Positions 1-15,005 of a stretch of DNA of 64,000 bases are shown here, in pieces. The stretch covers positions 4,216,001 to 4,280,000 of the forward strand of contig CM034547.1 of NCBI GenBank assembly GCA_020055645.1, written 5' to 3'. Position 1 is the stretch's first letter. Every line of letters begins with the position of its first letter. A program made the translations under genes and the position numbers. Below the pieces are notes generated by a model. It was not told where the DNA came from, searched no databases, and saw only the letters and a list, made by a program, of their open reading frames with translations. The DNA is from Tomocerus qinae (taxonomy: Eukaryota > Arthropoda > Collembola > Entomobryomorpha > Tomoceridae).

Positions 1-3000
1 GTCCGGACGGAAAGGCTATGAATTTACTTTTAGTGTTTAGAATTTAAATAGCTTCTCGGAGAGAGAGATTTTCATGGCCGGGAGTTGGATTTGTTGCCAT
101 TTACTACTTCCTTCCCTCACATGTTCACTCACATGCTTACCACTTTCCCACTACTATTACTCCAATTGTCTAATAATCAACGCAACTGGAGAGTGAGGAA
201 ACAACAGCCGACTCTACTCAGTACAAGTCAGGATTTCAGGGAAAACCTAATTTCGATGAACAAAACACTCAATAAACGAATTCCGGATGCTTTTCCTTAT
301 CGCTCGCTCTGCTCCTATAATATATTAAGTATCCGTCTACATGTGTTTGTGTGTTGCTTACAGTACCACTGCATAATAATATAATCCCAAGATTAATGGA
401 ATGGAATAGAATGCTTTGATGATGCGATGTCAGTGTGGTGGGGTGAATGCTCTCCTATTCATCTCCCGAATACACGGGATGTACATGAAAGGGGTGTTGA
501 CATACAGAATGTAAATAAATAATTGTTATTTGTACATACGACTATTCTGTCGCCATCAGTCAACAGATCTGTCCCAAATAATATTAGTGCATCTCTGAAT
601 CATCCATTTTCATATCCCACTCAGAATTGCAATTCCAGCCACTCCATACACAAAAATTACTTTCTCTATACCTCTCTGCCTCTCCATCAACAGATATCAT
701 CAAACAGAAAAGAACCGAATTTCCATTCACGACAGCAACCCGGGATTTTTTATTCTCTGCCTCACACCATATAGATAGAACACGTAATATCAGATAATAA
801 TACACCTTAGCGCAAATAATTGGCACACATCTCTCAGTTTCTACATAGATACTATTTTAAATGAAGTTTGCATCTATATAGCTTCAGAACTTTGCATAAG
901 CATGTAAAATGTATTTATTTATGCTGCTATATCAGAATGGCACAATTGACAATATAGTACTACCTCTAGATGAAAGAGTTTCGTCCAATTAAGCGCTTGA
1001 AACTTAATATCCTTTTTTTCAAGAAATATGACGTGTGATACTTTTTGCATATTTTTTAAACCTATTGTTAAAAGTAAGCCAACATAGCTATTGCTGCGGT
1101 ATTATTACGTGGATATAGTTCACGACAAAAAATCGATTATATTTAATGACGTGAAGATGATATAGGCATATTTATATTAATATGCACCCATACAGGTAGC
1201 AAGGAGAGTATGATATGCACGGGATGAGTTTCAGGTACATTCTTATCGCTATATCAGGGTAATGCAGAGATTGGGCTTATTTCCATTTTAACTCATGTAG
1301 TCTGCGATACGGAGTCACTTCTCACGTTTTCATGTTCGCTTCATGAAAATCATTCATTTATTTCATGAACGAACACCTCGACTCGATTCACAGTCGGTTG
1401 GCTTAGCTGCCGATTTTCAAATTACACCTGAGTATATCTACCAATAATATTATTACGACTGCACTATAGACAGATATGTACATACCTAATTGTTACACAA
1501 GATGAGATGGCATTATAAACGTTCAGTTCAATAATATACATTACATCTAATACTATGTCCTAATGGCTTTTCCTAAATGCTAACACTAATTGCAACTATT
1601 TCACGATTCCATGATTATGGCATCCGAATGGCGGAGCCTGTTTATTGAATATCTTTGTCCTACTACATTCTTCTTCATTTCGTTATATAATAATAGTTCC
1701 TTATAATTCAAGTTGCATAATATTATGCAGCTAGATGCCATTAACAATAAGTATGCACTTAATTTTACATTTTTGTGTAAAATCTTAAGACAATTTGCAT
1801 ATACAAAATAGAGAAACATTCGAATTATATATACACCATGGTTTTACATAGCTAGTATATACATAGATTGCATATTAAATGTATTATTATTATGATGTAG
1901 TCATGTTGAAGTATTTTATAAATCTATAATTTTTAAGAGTACTAGGAATGTATAGCACAATATAATGTCGGATGGGTAGTGGAGGTAGGACAGTTGGGAG
2001 TCTGATGGAATTTAGACATGTAGGTAGTTTGTATAGGTAGAGGTACCTGTTTATTCATCCGGTGTGTGTGTAGTGGCATTATGAAGAGAGGGAAGAGAGT
2101 ATTCTATTAGATGTACCGATAAAGTAGAGGCTGACAATAATGATCGCTTTCACGCCTGCCTTTTTCACATCGAGAGTCAAAACGAGTGGAAATATGCCAT
2201 AAAGCAGTGAGCTACTCAAATGCAATCATTTTAACGTTATTAACATAATAGTTTTTATGATGATATGGAAAGGATGCAACATTTTCATGGCCAAATGTAC
2301 ACAACAGCATTTCCCTTCCTCGAATGCCATACATGCATTAAATATCCACAGCTAAGCAGAGAATGTTTGGAAATGTATTCCCTCGTGCTCTCATCATAAT
2401 TTAATCGTCGAGGGAATTCTCTTGTCTTTCTTAGGATCATCTCCTGATTCGCAATGCTATTCAACGTTGTGTGTAGCGAATATGCGCTGATTTAGGCTAA
2501 TGCGCTCACTCGGCTCTGACTTATGAACTGATTGTCAGGCAAAGCGCAGCAGCTTGAAACTATTATATAGTTGAACGGAACGAGATTGCTTTGATTTTGA
2601 GATGATCTGTTCATATTCCTAAACAGTAAGTAATAGTATAAGACGAAGGTAATCTAATTGGATGATATATATGAGCTCCCTCTCTCTGGCTGTCAGGTCA
2701 TGTCATAATCTTAGCTCGCTCACTCACTCACTCTGCTATTATTATTACATAGCTAGGCTTAGTTCAGCTTAACTTGCCTTGACGCAAATCTCTAATCTGC
2801 GCCTAATAAGACAATATCGTCTGAAACAAGTCAGACTCGAGTCTAGACTCCGACGTCTACTGCATCTCTGAAATGGGTCGATGAAACGAGCTACTGGAAA
2901 CTTCTGCTATAATGTAATATTATTATTATTATTAGTTTGGTATAAGAAAGCTTCTTTGATCTTGTGGAATTTAAACTGGGTTAAACTATTACAGATTTAT

Positions 3001-6000
3001 CTTCATTAATACGCATAACTTTGCCCAGCTAATAAATAGTAAATAGAAAACGTCGGAGCATATAGTAACACGTTTCCTCGCAGGTACGAAGAAGTGTGTT
3101 AGCCAAATAGCTTCCAAATTGCCAAATAGATTCTTATGTGGAGCAGGTCTCATGTTTAGATTTCTTTATTCCCTCCACGTACTCGTCAAACAAAACAGCT
3201 CAAGTGAACTATGAGCTGCATGTATAAATAAGCCTATGAAATATTTCTACATAATAGCAACTCACCTGCATACAAACAAATAGCATCCATCCGTTGACTG
3301 AACTCGGTGCTCATCCGAGTATACGGCAATGTGAGAAGTTGCCTCATGTATCTCCCATATTATATCTCCCATATTCTGCTCTTCTTCACTCACCTCTTCT
3401 GCTGTGTGAGATATAAGTAAGTGTCTGACGGGCACTGCATCCCTCTTACCAAATTAGATATGGAAGTACCTCGCCCCAAATTCGGATGCATTAAAATGCA
3501 TGAGAATGTTGCTTTGTATCTCTCTGGCATAAGGGAAGAAGTACTTGGGCGAGTGTGATGAGACGTAAGCATCTTCTCACATGAACTTGTAACTTATCTT
3601 TAGACTTGGTTGGCAAACTTTGTCGTGATTTCACTTTGTCCAATAGTTAACCTCACTTTCCACTAATTCCTAATCGCAATCCCTTAGAATTTCTTCCATC
3701 CATTTCGATTAGCTCCTAAACTTTCGCAGACAGTTCAGCCCAACTCTTCTTGTGCATAGATATAAGGTTATAGACTCTTTATATTTAGCACTTGTTCATT
3801 CAGAGGTACTTGGACAAGTTGCCTTCTTCCTAAATTCAATCCGAAGATTGCCTATAAGAATTGCTAAGTAAGAATTGTTGGGGGAGCGGAATTCCATGCA
3901 CTTGCCATCCACTTCAATTTCGACTCAACTTTTGCTCTCACTCCACTATTTCGCCATTCCATTTCTCAGCCCAGACATTTACTAACTAACTGGTAACTAG
4001 CGACTAAATTCTAGAATACTTATCTACACAGATTTCCTCACTCTGCATCCAGAACAATCTTGGAGTGGCAAGATGAGGGTCCCCCCTCTCTTTCAATCTC
4101 ACTTTATTATTCAAATACAATGCACTCTTTACTATTGCCTTCCTTCCCTCTGACCAACTTTTGATTCACCTTCCTTATAGCATTGACCACATGACATCAC
4201 ATTCTGAATGGTTACCCATTTCCATTAATTAGCATTTACAAATCGTCAGCAATACCAACGACGCACAACAAACAGACGGGAAGCTCCAATATCCTAAAAG
4301 CACCGTGTATACTTTTATCATTTAAATACTACACTCATCCTTTATATGCCTAAATGAATAAATTCATTTCTATTCTGTACTCTGCTTTTGTTCACAAACT
4401 TTCACTCATCATAATAGTAGGGAAAGACGTTCTAAATCTCTGTAGTTCTCACTCTTACAAGACAGGACACAAAACGACACGACTTGAGTATTAAGCAGTC
4501 ATCCACTTTGTGCAGAGATAAAGTGGCTATAGATGTACTACACAAGGATATGATATTTAGTTGGCCTTAGTAATTTGAATAGAGATACTTAGCTCTTCTG
4601 GAATGGATTGTGGGCTATAAATAGAGAATCCAATCCACATCCACCCTCATAAAGCCCTAAAATGAAAGTAGTAGGCAGTTAGTCGTAGAGATAATTTTAT
4701 GTAATCTAAATATGCATCTCTTGGCATACCTTCCTCGTAGTCAGCAGCCCTGCACATGTACACAAGACTCACTCTCTGTATTGTAGTAGTTGAGTAAATA
4801 GGTAAATGAGAGTAAAAGACATTTCCCATGCAAATAATAAAGTGCGGAGGGAGGCTGATTATCTTCCTCTCTCCCTGCACAACATGTACAAGTTGGCAAA
4901 GAGAGAGTTGATTTGACTGACTGAGTAGTGAGTGTCTTTTATGTGAAAGTCAACAGACGGAAGAGAGCATTAAGCCCACGGAGGACAAATCAACTCATAC
5001 AAGGACACACATGCACACCCAACAACTGGACTCGATTGTTGCCGTCTTCCTCACCCTTCTTATTTAACATTCTTACACTCCGACTTACACTCCGATAGAT
5101 ATGGAGTATACATACACATCATCAGCTGTCGCCTGACGAGTTGCTTCTGCCTGCATGCAAATTGTGAATAGGAGGGAAAGTACATATCCAGAAATATTAT
5201 GTATGTATTTAGTATAAATAAGTGTAAGTAGATGTACGTGTAAGTAGGTAATAGTAATAATATTAATGGAGAGATAGTAAAGAGCGTTCATTACAGAGGA
5301 TATAATGTGACGTTAAAGGATGATACGGGAATAGATAATACACATTCATTGCTAACTTAAGAATATATGACATAATAAAACAAGGCGAATTACCCACACC
5401 GAATTAATGCCTTCCTCACTCCCACAGCCCTTGCTTAGCCCTCACTCCCCATCCCATCCTCGCCTCATCTCTCTGCATCTGTTCTATTCTATGCAAAATA
5501 GGCACTATTACCACCAAACAACTTTCCCAACTTCCTAATGTGAATTTCTCCAATTTTCTCTTGTTTGAATCTCTCTACTCGAATTTCTCAAAATCTTGGA
5601 TGACATGCTATGGATTGGAACTTTTCAACTATAGGAACAAAAGTAGAATATAATGGCATATAATAGTAGAAAACATAATGGACACAACGGACCACTTTTG
5701 TTTTCTGCATGCATCCAAATTACAATGCAAGGATTGTTCTGTGGAATGCAAGAGAAATGCATGGTCGAGGTCCACCCGGTGCTGATTATCGGATGAACGA
5801 GCTGCGTGGAAAAACATCTCTTTCCACTCATCTGTCCTCCCATCCTCATCTCATCCCCGATGGCCATTATCCTAAATTCTGCTATTCTCGCACACACAAA
5901 AAATCTTTTATGTATATAGCAATCAGCGTACTGAAATAAATACTGAAATTGGCAATGGAATTTGTACCTCACGTAAATACTCTTTACGCTTTAATCCTGG

Positions 6001-9000
6001 ATGTTAAAAAGAAAATACCGAACCACATAAATATTCCATTAATAAATCAATTCAGAGAGAAACCCACATAATATTATAGGCTACAAATTACGGCTGTCTT
6101 ATAAATCACCAAACGCAGATGTGAAGTACATCCAAGACTTTAAAACGACATTTACTCCAATGATGCTGCAAATCATTTAGACGACTTACTTAAATATTTG
6201 GCCCATAAAATGCACATATCTATACTGATTTCAAAATAATTTGAATGCACAACTTATTAAAAAGCATATTCGAAAGCATAATTCGAAGGCAGATTCATTC
6301 AGATTGATGCACCTATACACGAAATAAGATTTGAGATACTTGGCAGAGTTTAATAATAGGACGAGCAACTAAAAGACGACCTTGTAAATAAACCACCGTA
6401 GTAAATAGTGCTAGACCATAATAATCCCTGCTATTATACTAATATTGCCCATCGTTGTTCTCCCTTTAGTACTTTTATGGAAAAAAGAATTGAAAAGCAC
6501 TCATCGTCGTGGAAGGTTAGGAATGGAAGGTATTTTTAAGAAGATTGCAGTCTAAAATCAAAATCTTGTGGGATTAACTTTATGTATGAATGTAGTAAAT
6601 GAGCATATAGGAAAAGTATTAAGTGAGTGGGTTTATCGGGGACAAGTTGCCCCGACTCAGGTACTTTTTGTCTCCTGTATCTAACTGTGTCTGCATTTCA
6701 GCATTAGACGCTGCAGCGTAGTCACAAGCAGTGTTGGTGAGTAAAAGCACTGCGGAGGTTTTTTTGAAGTTTTCTATCACATAAATTTTAATTGTGGAAA
6801 GTTTCTGGTTGGGAATTGCTCTTGGGAGTTTAGTGCTGTGTGCGCACTAAACTGGAGTAAAGCAGAGTGGGATATAATTTGACTGTACATACGTATATTT
6901 TGTTGTTGCATGTATAAGGGAGATAATGTGGATGTGTGTGTGCAGTGCAGTAGAGATATAGTGATGTAGGTGTGAGAGTGAATTGTGATGCAATCAAGTC
7001 AAGTGAAGCCTCCGGCTCACGGTTGCTCCTTTTATTATGATTTATAGAACAGAAGCACAACTATTAGCCGTCGATAATTCAAAATCCTCCGTTTTATTTT
7101 TCTTCCGTCTTTACACTACTTTCTGCTCATAATAAAATTTTATTACTACTCTGCCTCACCTATATATGTGTATACCTAATAATAATATACTCTAAGTGGG
7201 GTTGAATGGAGGAAGCGTGATTTAGAGAAAACCGCACTGCACACAATTGGCTAATGTAATTAGCGAAATGAATGTGCAGCATGACAAGGAGCAGCGTGAG
7301 GAGAAATTATTAAAATGAGATTAGAGTGCATGTCTGCCATGTCACCTTAATTAGTTTCATGCAAGTGCGAATAAAATCATTGGACGAGACAAACACATTC
7401 AAATGGTTCTTGGGAATTGTGAGTCTGTTTATTAGGTGAGACAATGGATGTCATGATCATGCACGGCTGGAACTAATGCAAATGAACTCAAATAACATAA
7501 TTTCTGATAAGTATGCACGGAATGTTATTGTTTCTTTTCTGTTTGTTATTGTTGAACTAGTCTTGGAGGAGATGAGATAGTCTGGAGATGAAGGGAGGAG
7601 GACAGTCCAGGTAAATAAAAAAAATAAAAATTTCCTCAACTAATTTTCAGCTCCCAGAAATGTTTGTGTAAAAGAGGAGTGTTGTTCTGTGTCAGAGTAA
7701 TCAAGCAGAATCTTTTCGTCATCCCACCCAGCATCCCTGTACTTATATACTTTCAGTAGTTCCTAGCATCTGTATCTGTGAGGCAAACCAAGTGAACCAT
7801 AGCATCAGCATTTGTATCTCTCCTTACAGTAGCCGAACCACACACCACACAACAAAATGTAATAAAGTTGCTCTCCTTCTGCAGGAGTGAGCAAGCACAA
7901 CTCCACACATTCACATAGACAGACACGATCACACGATATGCTCTTACATTCTTCTTTCTCTTACCCACATCCACCTAATGCCTACAAATTCCTGCTACTC
8001 GGATACCTTGCTAGGTGGCTATCTTCATATTATATAGCGACACATCCTGGCCCTATTTTCTACCTCCACCACAACGTCTCTGTTTAGTATTTTTGGGTTT
8101 CAAAGCGAATGTTTAGCTATCACATCTGTAGAGCATATCCTGGCCAACTTGGACTCAACGTCTTGTCTGTGTGCAGTAGTTAGTGGAAGTAGAAAGAGTT
8201 TATTACATTATGTATCTAAATACTCGGAGGTTGTTAATGTTGGCTGCTACAGAACTGCTAAACTGAACAAGTTGAAATTGCCAAAGGAAAGGAGAGTTGA
8301 AATTGGACAGAGCAAAGGAAGTGAAGCGACGAAACCAGAGCACACCAAACAACTCTCTCTACTTCCACTCTACTACTCTTTCCCTCCCTACAATGTATTC
8401 TACTCAAGAAATACACTTCTTCATATATCATACACCGTATTCCCTCTTTTATAAACCCTTTCTAAATATTCTTATAGGTATTTGCACAAAGAATCTCCGA
8501 TCTATAACTGATTAAAATATTTACTTTACTTTCATATTATTACCTATTAGTGGAAATTAACTCTGACATTTTGTATTTTCTTAACAATAGAGAGTTCTAG
8601 TTCATCCGCTCAATATCGTCCCCCAGGGGGAATTATTCTCAAACAATAATTTGTATAGGGTTTTATTGTAATAGATGTTCCACTTTGGAATAAATTGGTA
8701 CAAAAACATGGTTAAACAATAAATCATAACGTCGACCTAATTTTGAGCTATATAGGTTTCTGTTTAAGGGAAGAGAAGATGGGGTGGTGTAATGGAGGGA
8801 ATACGGTAGATGATGCCTGTGTTGGCTAGCATGTTCACCGGCAGTTTTGCAGGCAGGTTGGTTGGTTTTCTTGTGAGGAGGAAGAAGAAGTGTTCCCTTT
8901 AGGCTTGTTAACTCTAATTTGGCTCACCATCATACATCTTGTTATGGAATCATAAAGTTGAGCCTCTTTCTCTTCTCGTCTCCCTCTCCACACTTGGTCG

Positions 9001-12000
9001 GAGGAGTTAGTTGGCCTGGCTAAGTCGTGGTCGGAGTGTTGCTTACACATCCCTATATGCATTCCTTATTCCACCACACACTTACTTACTCTTTCCCACC
9101 ACTCACTCGTCCGTTGTACAAAACAAACCACAAAGAATCCTCACTTTCTCCAGGCAAGACCATCAACACTGCCATTTCAAAATAGAGACACATACAGACA
9201 GACAGATAGCCACACTAAGTAATACTCCCTATATACATATACACTCCAATGAGAATGAATTGAGATGAGTCTCCACATTCTATTATCTTGTTAGCACTCA
9301 ATTCAATTCGGCACTGAACGCATAAAAATCTTATTCATTCTCTTCTATTTCTACCAAGAGAGAAATTCTTCTTCCCAAATTAATACATTTACTACCTCAA
9401 TCCCTCCACTCATCTTTCTAACTTCACAAATAATTCCTCACTGCCGTGTAAGAAACAGGTTGATTTATCGAACACTCCACCATCTACGAGAAACATTGGC
9501 TTACAGAACCTCAGAGAGGAAGTTGACATTCTTTTTCCTTTAAAAGTTCTACGAATTCAAGGTAATTAATAATCAAGTTTTTAAGAATAGCAATAAACCA
9601 TGCAATCTTACTATTCATATAGTTTTTGAAACGGAAATAATATTATCTACATATTGTGTACGTACCTACTAGTAGTAGTAGTAGTAGTAGTAGTAGTAGA
9701 GACTAGGAGTAGTAGCACAGAGTAGTAAATATCTGGTGAGGATCGGCCAGAAGAGGAAATCTATTCTAAATGGTACATACTTTTATAGGGAAAGTTCATT
9801 TTTAAATTACACGAGATAGGCAGGGAAATGTGTGTCCACAAATATTTATAATCGTATAGCTAGGAGTGGACCTATATAATTACGGGCATGAAAGTCTAAC
9901 TAATTATGAAGGTAAGTATAAAGGGCTAAATAGTCCGCTCCGTGTCGTGATTGATGGTTTGGGCTGATGTGGGAGTCATGTGGTCTCGTTAAATTGTTTT
10001 ATTTATTTGAGTTGGGTGCAGCCGGATTCATTTTATTTTATGTTCTAAACAATGGTTTATCAACATGAACACGAGAAAACAGGTCCCACAACTAATTACT
10101 ACGTACAAGAGTAGCCAAATCCAGAGATAAGAGAGACCTTCTACTTATACTCATTCTTACTACCTATAATATACACTTAATGTACATTTTTGTTCCTTTT
10201 TTGATAGTACTACTACTAGTATATTCATACTACATTGTAATATATGCTACACATCTAGATTGAAACTCCGTTTGCGTCAAAACACTCCGGAGTCTTTTAA
10301 AGGTCAAAAAAATTCATATGCATATCTATAGCTGTCAAAACTCTTAAATGCAGGTTGATATTTATGACAGAATAAAAATTCTGCAGAACTTCGTACAAAT
10401 GATTGGATCTGTCTTAAAGATTCATGATTAAAATTAAAAGAAATTAGTTTTTCTCATCACATTTACAGCTTGACTGTACAATCTTAGGAGATTTAATTCA
10501 TTCCAGTGTGTTTTAATACAAACGTTAAGATAGGTAAAATGTATTATAAGGAAAAGAATTCCGGAGAAAAGTATTCTGGTCTCCAGGAATATAAAAAGGT
10601 AACGAAGGTAGTATTTTAGGGCATGCATAATATTACGTATCAAAGGAGCATTAGGTAATTGCTTAGAGCACATTAAACCGTTAAATTACTCATAGTCTGT
10701 GCAGAGCAAGCAGACTGCTATTAAGTGGGACCCCACTACGGAGTAGTGGTAGCACTTGGTATATGCATAATGGGCATGTACACGATTCTCGTGTGTAAAA
10801 TGCGATAAAAATACACTCTTGCTAACAGACTGAGTTCTTACATAGCTGAGCTATCTACATACTTACATCTCGGAATGAGTTTGAAACTTTCGATGCACTA
10901 AACTTACACAAAGGAATATCTCTGCGGAGCACAATGAATGCGTGTCCAACTTATTCATCGTTTGTGTACGTTTCTTTTACTACAAAGTTTACTTAATGCA
11001 TTAGTGGCTAAGCGTCTGCTAAGGTGCAGCGAATAATATAATTACCTTCTCGCGACATGATGCTGGGCAAATGCTAGATCCATAAATACTTCCCAAGAAT
11101 AAGAAATAATATAAACGGCTCTCTGTGGGTTACATTAAATATGCTTCGACCGTAGGGACATGTTTGCTCCCATGTTTATCACAATTGTTCACTTGAAGGT
11201 TCCTGCACACCTCAGTACTTGAGAATAAGTGTTTCCGAGCTACTATATCAGAAATCCAGTTTGATGTGGGATGTCAAGTTTGTGTGATGTTGACTGTGAT
11301 GTTGACTTAGGAGGCAGGGAGTGTAAGAAAAGAAATCTTTGTAGGATATTACTCCAGCTATGATAGACTGAGCCCCTTCTCTCCCATCTCCACAAAAAAA
11401 GTTGCCCATAAGCTCCCGAAGGTAAGTCTGAGGCAGACATTCAAATCTCATCAAAAGAATCGGCTGTCATCGGCATTCCCTTTAGGCATCATTCTATTAT
11501 TATGCAACATCTCAGATCGAGCGACCTTAATCATTCCCCCCATTCAAAGCGAAACTGAAACGGATTTACAAAGATGCCGCAAAGAAAAAGGAGCTTATGG
11601 CATTTTTTTCTCCAATATTGCTAACAGAAGACCCTTCAAAAGCAAATCCTACCACCTACCTTCCCTCTCCTCGCACTCTTTATTTGTTTAATATCAAAAT
11701 AATTGTCTGCTATACAACAGGATCCCACATGTCAATAATGAGATGTATTATTATCCTAGATTTACATAAATAAATGAAAAATAGCGAGTCGATAACTACG
11801 AGAGAGCGTTTCTCTTGAAAGGCAGGCTAAGATAGGCTCTTTCGAGAATCCGACTAACAATCTCCGTAAGAATAGTTTGCTTTTTTCAAAAATGCTGAAC
11901 ACACTTCTAAAATTCTAAGAAAAAAATAAATCCAGCTGACGGAAGGAGGAAGGGAGTAAAGCTATAAAATCCCACACGTAAAATTATATTTTGGATACAG

Positions 12001-14166
12001 CTGTCATCATTGGAAATCTTTGAGCTATTAAGTTTTCAGCTGTCAATCGATCACAAATCCAAATCTCCAAACTTGTGCAAATAACTTTTTTTGGAGAAGT
12101 TTAGGTATAGATACATATACACAGTAAGGTGTTATTTATACATAAATAAGCGAGGAATCAAGAAATTGTAGTTAGAGTGCAGTGTATATATAGTTGGAAG
12201 TGAGTGGTTGGCATTGCATAATGATGGTAGAGAAGTGTATAGGGTTACGCAACGTGGAGTTGCGATTAGTACAATCTGTCTAGAACATTTGGCAGGTTGT
12301 GCAGTAGTTTGTGAAGGAAATATGGAATTGTGTCAAGTAAGCGAAGCAAGGAAGTTGAGCAGCTATAGTGGCTTTTTGGGTGGATGGAAGTAATAAGTAT
12401 TATTTCCCGAATCATTAGACTTGAATTTCTGAATGTGTATTGGAGTAGGTCTATACATAATAATATTAATATATGGATTTACATAGGGAATTCCAAGAAA
12501 GTCAGTGAGTCAGGAGAGCTGGAGCATGGACGGAGCACACAGCGGGATGTCTATAACACGGACGAGATGAGGAGAGAGGGAAGGAGACTGATTGTGAGTC
12601 CAGAGAACGAACGTCGTTCCCAGTTTCGACTCGAGCACTTGCTCTTTACTTTACATTTATGTTCTTTCTTACTCGTTTCTACCTGCTCTGGATGGACCAA
12701 CTCTTTCCAACTTTTTATGTTAGCCAACGAAGAAACTTTTAAGTACAAGTAATCTCACTCTTTCTGTACTCGTGTGTGCACTTACTCTCTCTATACTCTC
12801 ACTCACTCTATTACTTTATTACTTACCATTCTTCCGTGCTGGTGCAAAAACATTCAAACAAAATTCATTCCTAGTCTCAAAAAAGGTTTTAAGACTGAAT
12901 TTTACAAAAAATATTAAACATGTAAACTCTAAACTTACATTTTTTCTTCAATGTTCCGACATTTCAAACTCAAATTTGACAAAACCTAGTCTACAGGATT
13001 TTACGCTTTTTCCACCAGCACTCTTGAGCCCACCTACACCTTATGCACAAGCTAAAGCCAGAAATCCAACTCTTCTTAGCCAAGTTTATTTTACATAGGC
13101 CACTTAAGCAGACTGCACAATTTTTCTCAATCTCATATCAATATAGTGAAGATGTAGGAGAGAGATGTAATTGTAGCCAGCACACTTATATTATATTTAT
13201 AAATAAGTATAATGCATAAAATATACGCTATTTACATAACTTGCACACTCTCCTATTCAAATTCACATGAGCATAAATAAATTGTAAGCTTTCCCAAACA
13301 TCTTTGTGTGTGTGTGTGTGAGGTAGACTTTGTGCTACAAAACGCTCTCTGCAAAAGTAGTCTGAAGTTGTATGCATGTAGTAGTAGTAGTTGTGTATGA
13401 GTAAGTGAGTTCAGTCAGTCCCTTTCTATTTCCACATCGACTTTTTCTTGCTCAACTCCCGCTGCTGCATATGTCATCTCAATATCCCATAAACCAAGAT
13501 CCGCAATTGGATACGTTAGTCATAGATCTCAACTCAACTATTCCAATCGAATCTCAACAAAACAGTGAATCGCCCATATTTCTATCTCCATAAACTGCGC
13601 CCTACCTTTAAGCGTAGTCTCCATGCACAACCAGGTGAGTAGCTCAAAGTAAATTGTAGTAATATTAGTTTACAGACTTCACTATATTGTAGATGAGTTA
13701 TATAAGGTGGTTAGAAGTAGGAACTTTTGTTCTACTGAATTCTCATTTTCCACGCATTTTCCATATTTACTTTCATTGCGTGCCATACCATGAATATAAC
13801 TATGCAGACTACTCGTACTTATAACCTGCATTTGCAGGTATTCGATCCTTATAGTCTGAAATGTACTTATCTATAAGCTTGACGTGAGGGATTCCAATTT
13901 CCAATGAAATATGAATGACGCAGGGATATAGAAGCTATGGAAGAATTGCAAGTGCTATTAGTGAAATACATGAGATATTCGTTTGCATGCTACCGTTTGT
14001 TTTAAAATCAGCCAGTAGATATAAAACCTTGTCCTTTCAATATATCAAGCCAAAATCATTTTTTAAATGTGAACCCGATTACACTTACACCCGATGGATT
14101 ACTAGACCTAAACCAAAACTTTGTAAATTGAATTATATCTGATATAACTGAACGGTATCAACACAT
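1..14166. other. Gene-free AT-rich DNA, probable intron or intergenic
   Basis: No recognisable coding exon, RNA gene or long repeat was found. The open frames here are short, low-complexity and match no family I know. The DNA alternates between pyrimidine-rich blocks (CACTCACT-type, for example 5,400-5,600) and their purine-rich counterparts, with small microsatellites such as (ATT)n near 2,926. If the signal-peptide exon at 33.2 kb is real, this stretch lies inside or downstream of that gene's first intron. Confidence 0.55.
9670..9699. repeat. (TAG)10 microsatellite
   Basis: Ten perfect copies of TAG, followed by imperfect TAG units to about 9,715. A related shorter GTAGTAGTAGTAG run lies near 13,379. 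It lies in gene-free DNA. Confidence 0.95.
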
Positions 14167-15005
14167 TAGCTCCCGTATTGGACTAGCTCCCCTATTGTAA
14201 TAGCTCCCCGTTGGACTAGCTCCCTATTGTAATAGCTCCCCGTTGGACTAGCTCCCTATTGTAATAGCTCCCCGTTGGACTAGCTCCCTATTGTAATAGC
14301 TCCCCGTTGGACCTGCTCCCGGTATGAGAAATGAGAAGAAAAGGCAGAACGAATATCGAAACTATAAACCTTAAGTGTAACTTGATACGTGGAGGTGGAA
14401 CGGAATGGGAATGATGAGACTATGGGATTCCAATATTGTAATGGAAAACTTCTGACGTCTGTAAACTGTTTACCTGTACTTGAAATAAACAATTGTTTGT
14501 CCATCTACTGTTTCAAAAAGGTTTCAGTAGAATGTCAGGAGCGGTATGCATAAAAAACTGGTGGGATTTAAACTGTCACTTATGGTTGTTCCATTACACT
14601 TTCCATCAACAGTCAATTACTATTAAATCACATCCAATTGTTATGGTGCTAATTTGGGTTTAAGTGGTGTGAATTTTTAACCATTTAATTTGCTTCGATT
14701 TACATTTTATAGTATAGAGTAGATAGCTATATTTATTTATATTTAGTCACTTTTAGTTACTCTAATTGGATATATGTGATTTATGGAACTGTTTTCCAAT
14801 ATAATTTATTGTAATAACATCTCAAGTTGCTAACTTTTGTAGCTTCGATTTTCGTTCTGCCGTTTCTCCTCATTTCTCATGCCGGGAGCAGGTCTAAAGG
14901 AGAGCTAATACAATAGGGAGCTAGTCCAACGGAGAGCTATTACAATAGGGAGCTAGTCCAACGGGGAGCTATTACAATAGGGGAGCTAGTCCAATACGGG
15001 AGCTA
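14167..15005. mobile_element. Foldback transposon with tandem-repeat inverted arms
   Basis: The two ends are long inverted repeats, each built from tandem short units. The left arm (14,167 to about 14,361) alternates TAGCTCCCTATTGTAA with TAGCTCCCCGTTGGAC for about four and a half dimers. It then has CTGCTCCCGG and a unique inner segment containing TATGAGAAATGAG. The right arm (about 14,843-15,005) is the reverse complement with fewer units. Both outer ends read TA next to GCTCCCGTATTGG, consistent with a TA target duplication. The middle, about 480 bp, shows no coding capacity. The architecture is that of foldback elements. No transposase is present, so the element would be non-autonomous. 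Confidence 0.85.
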
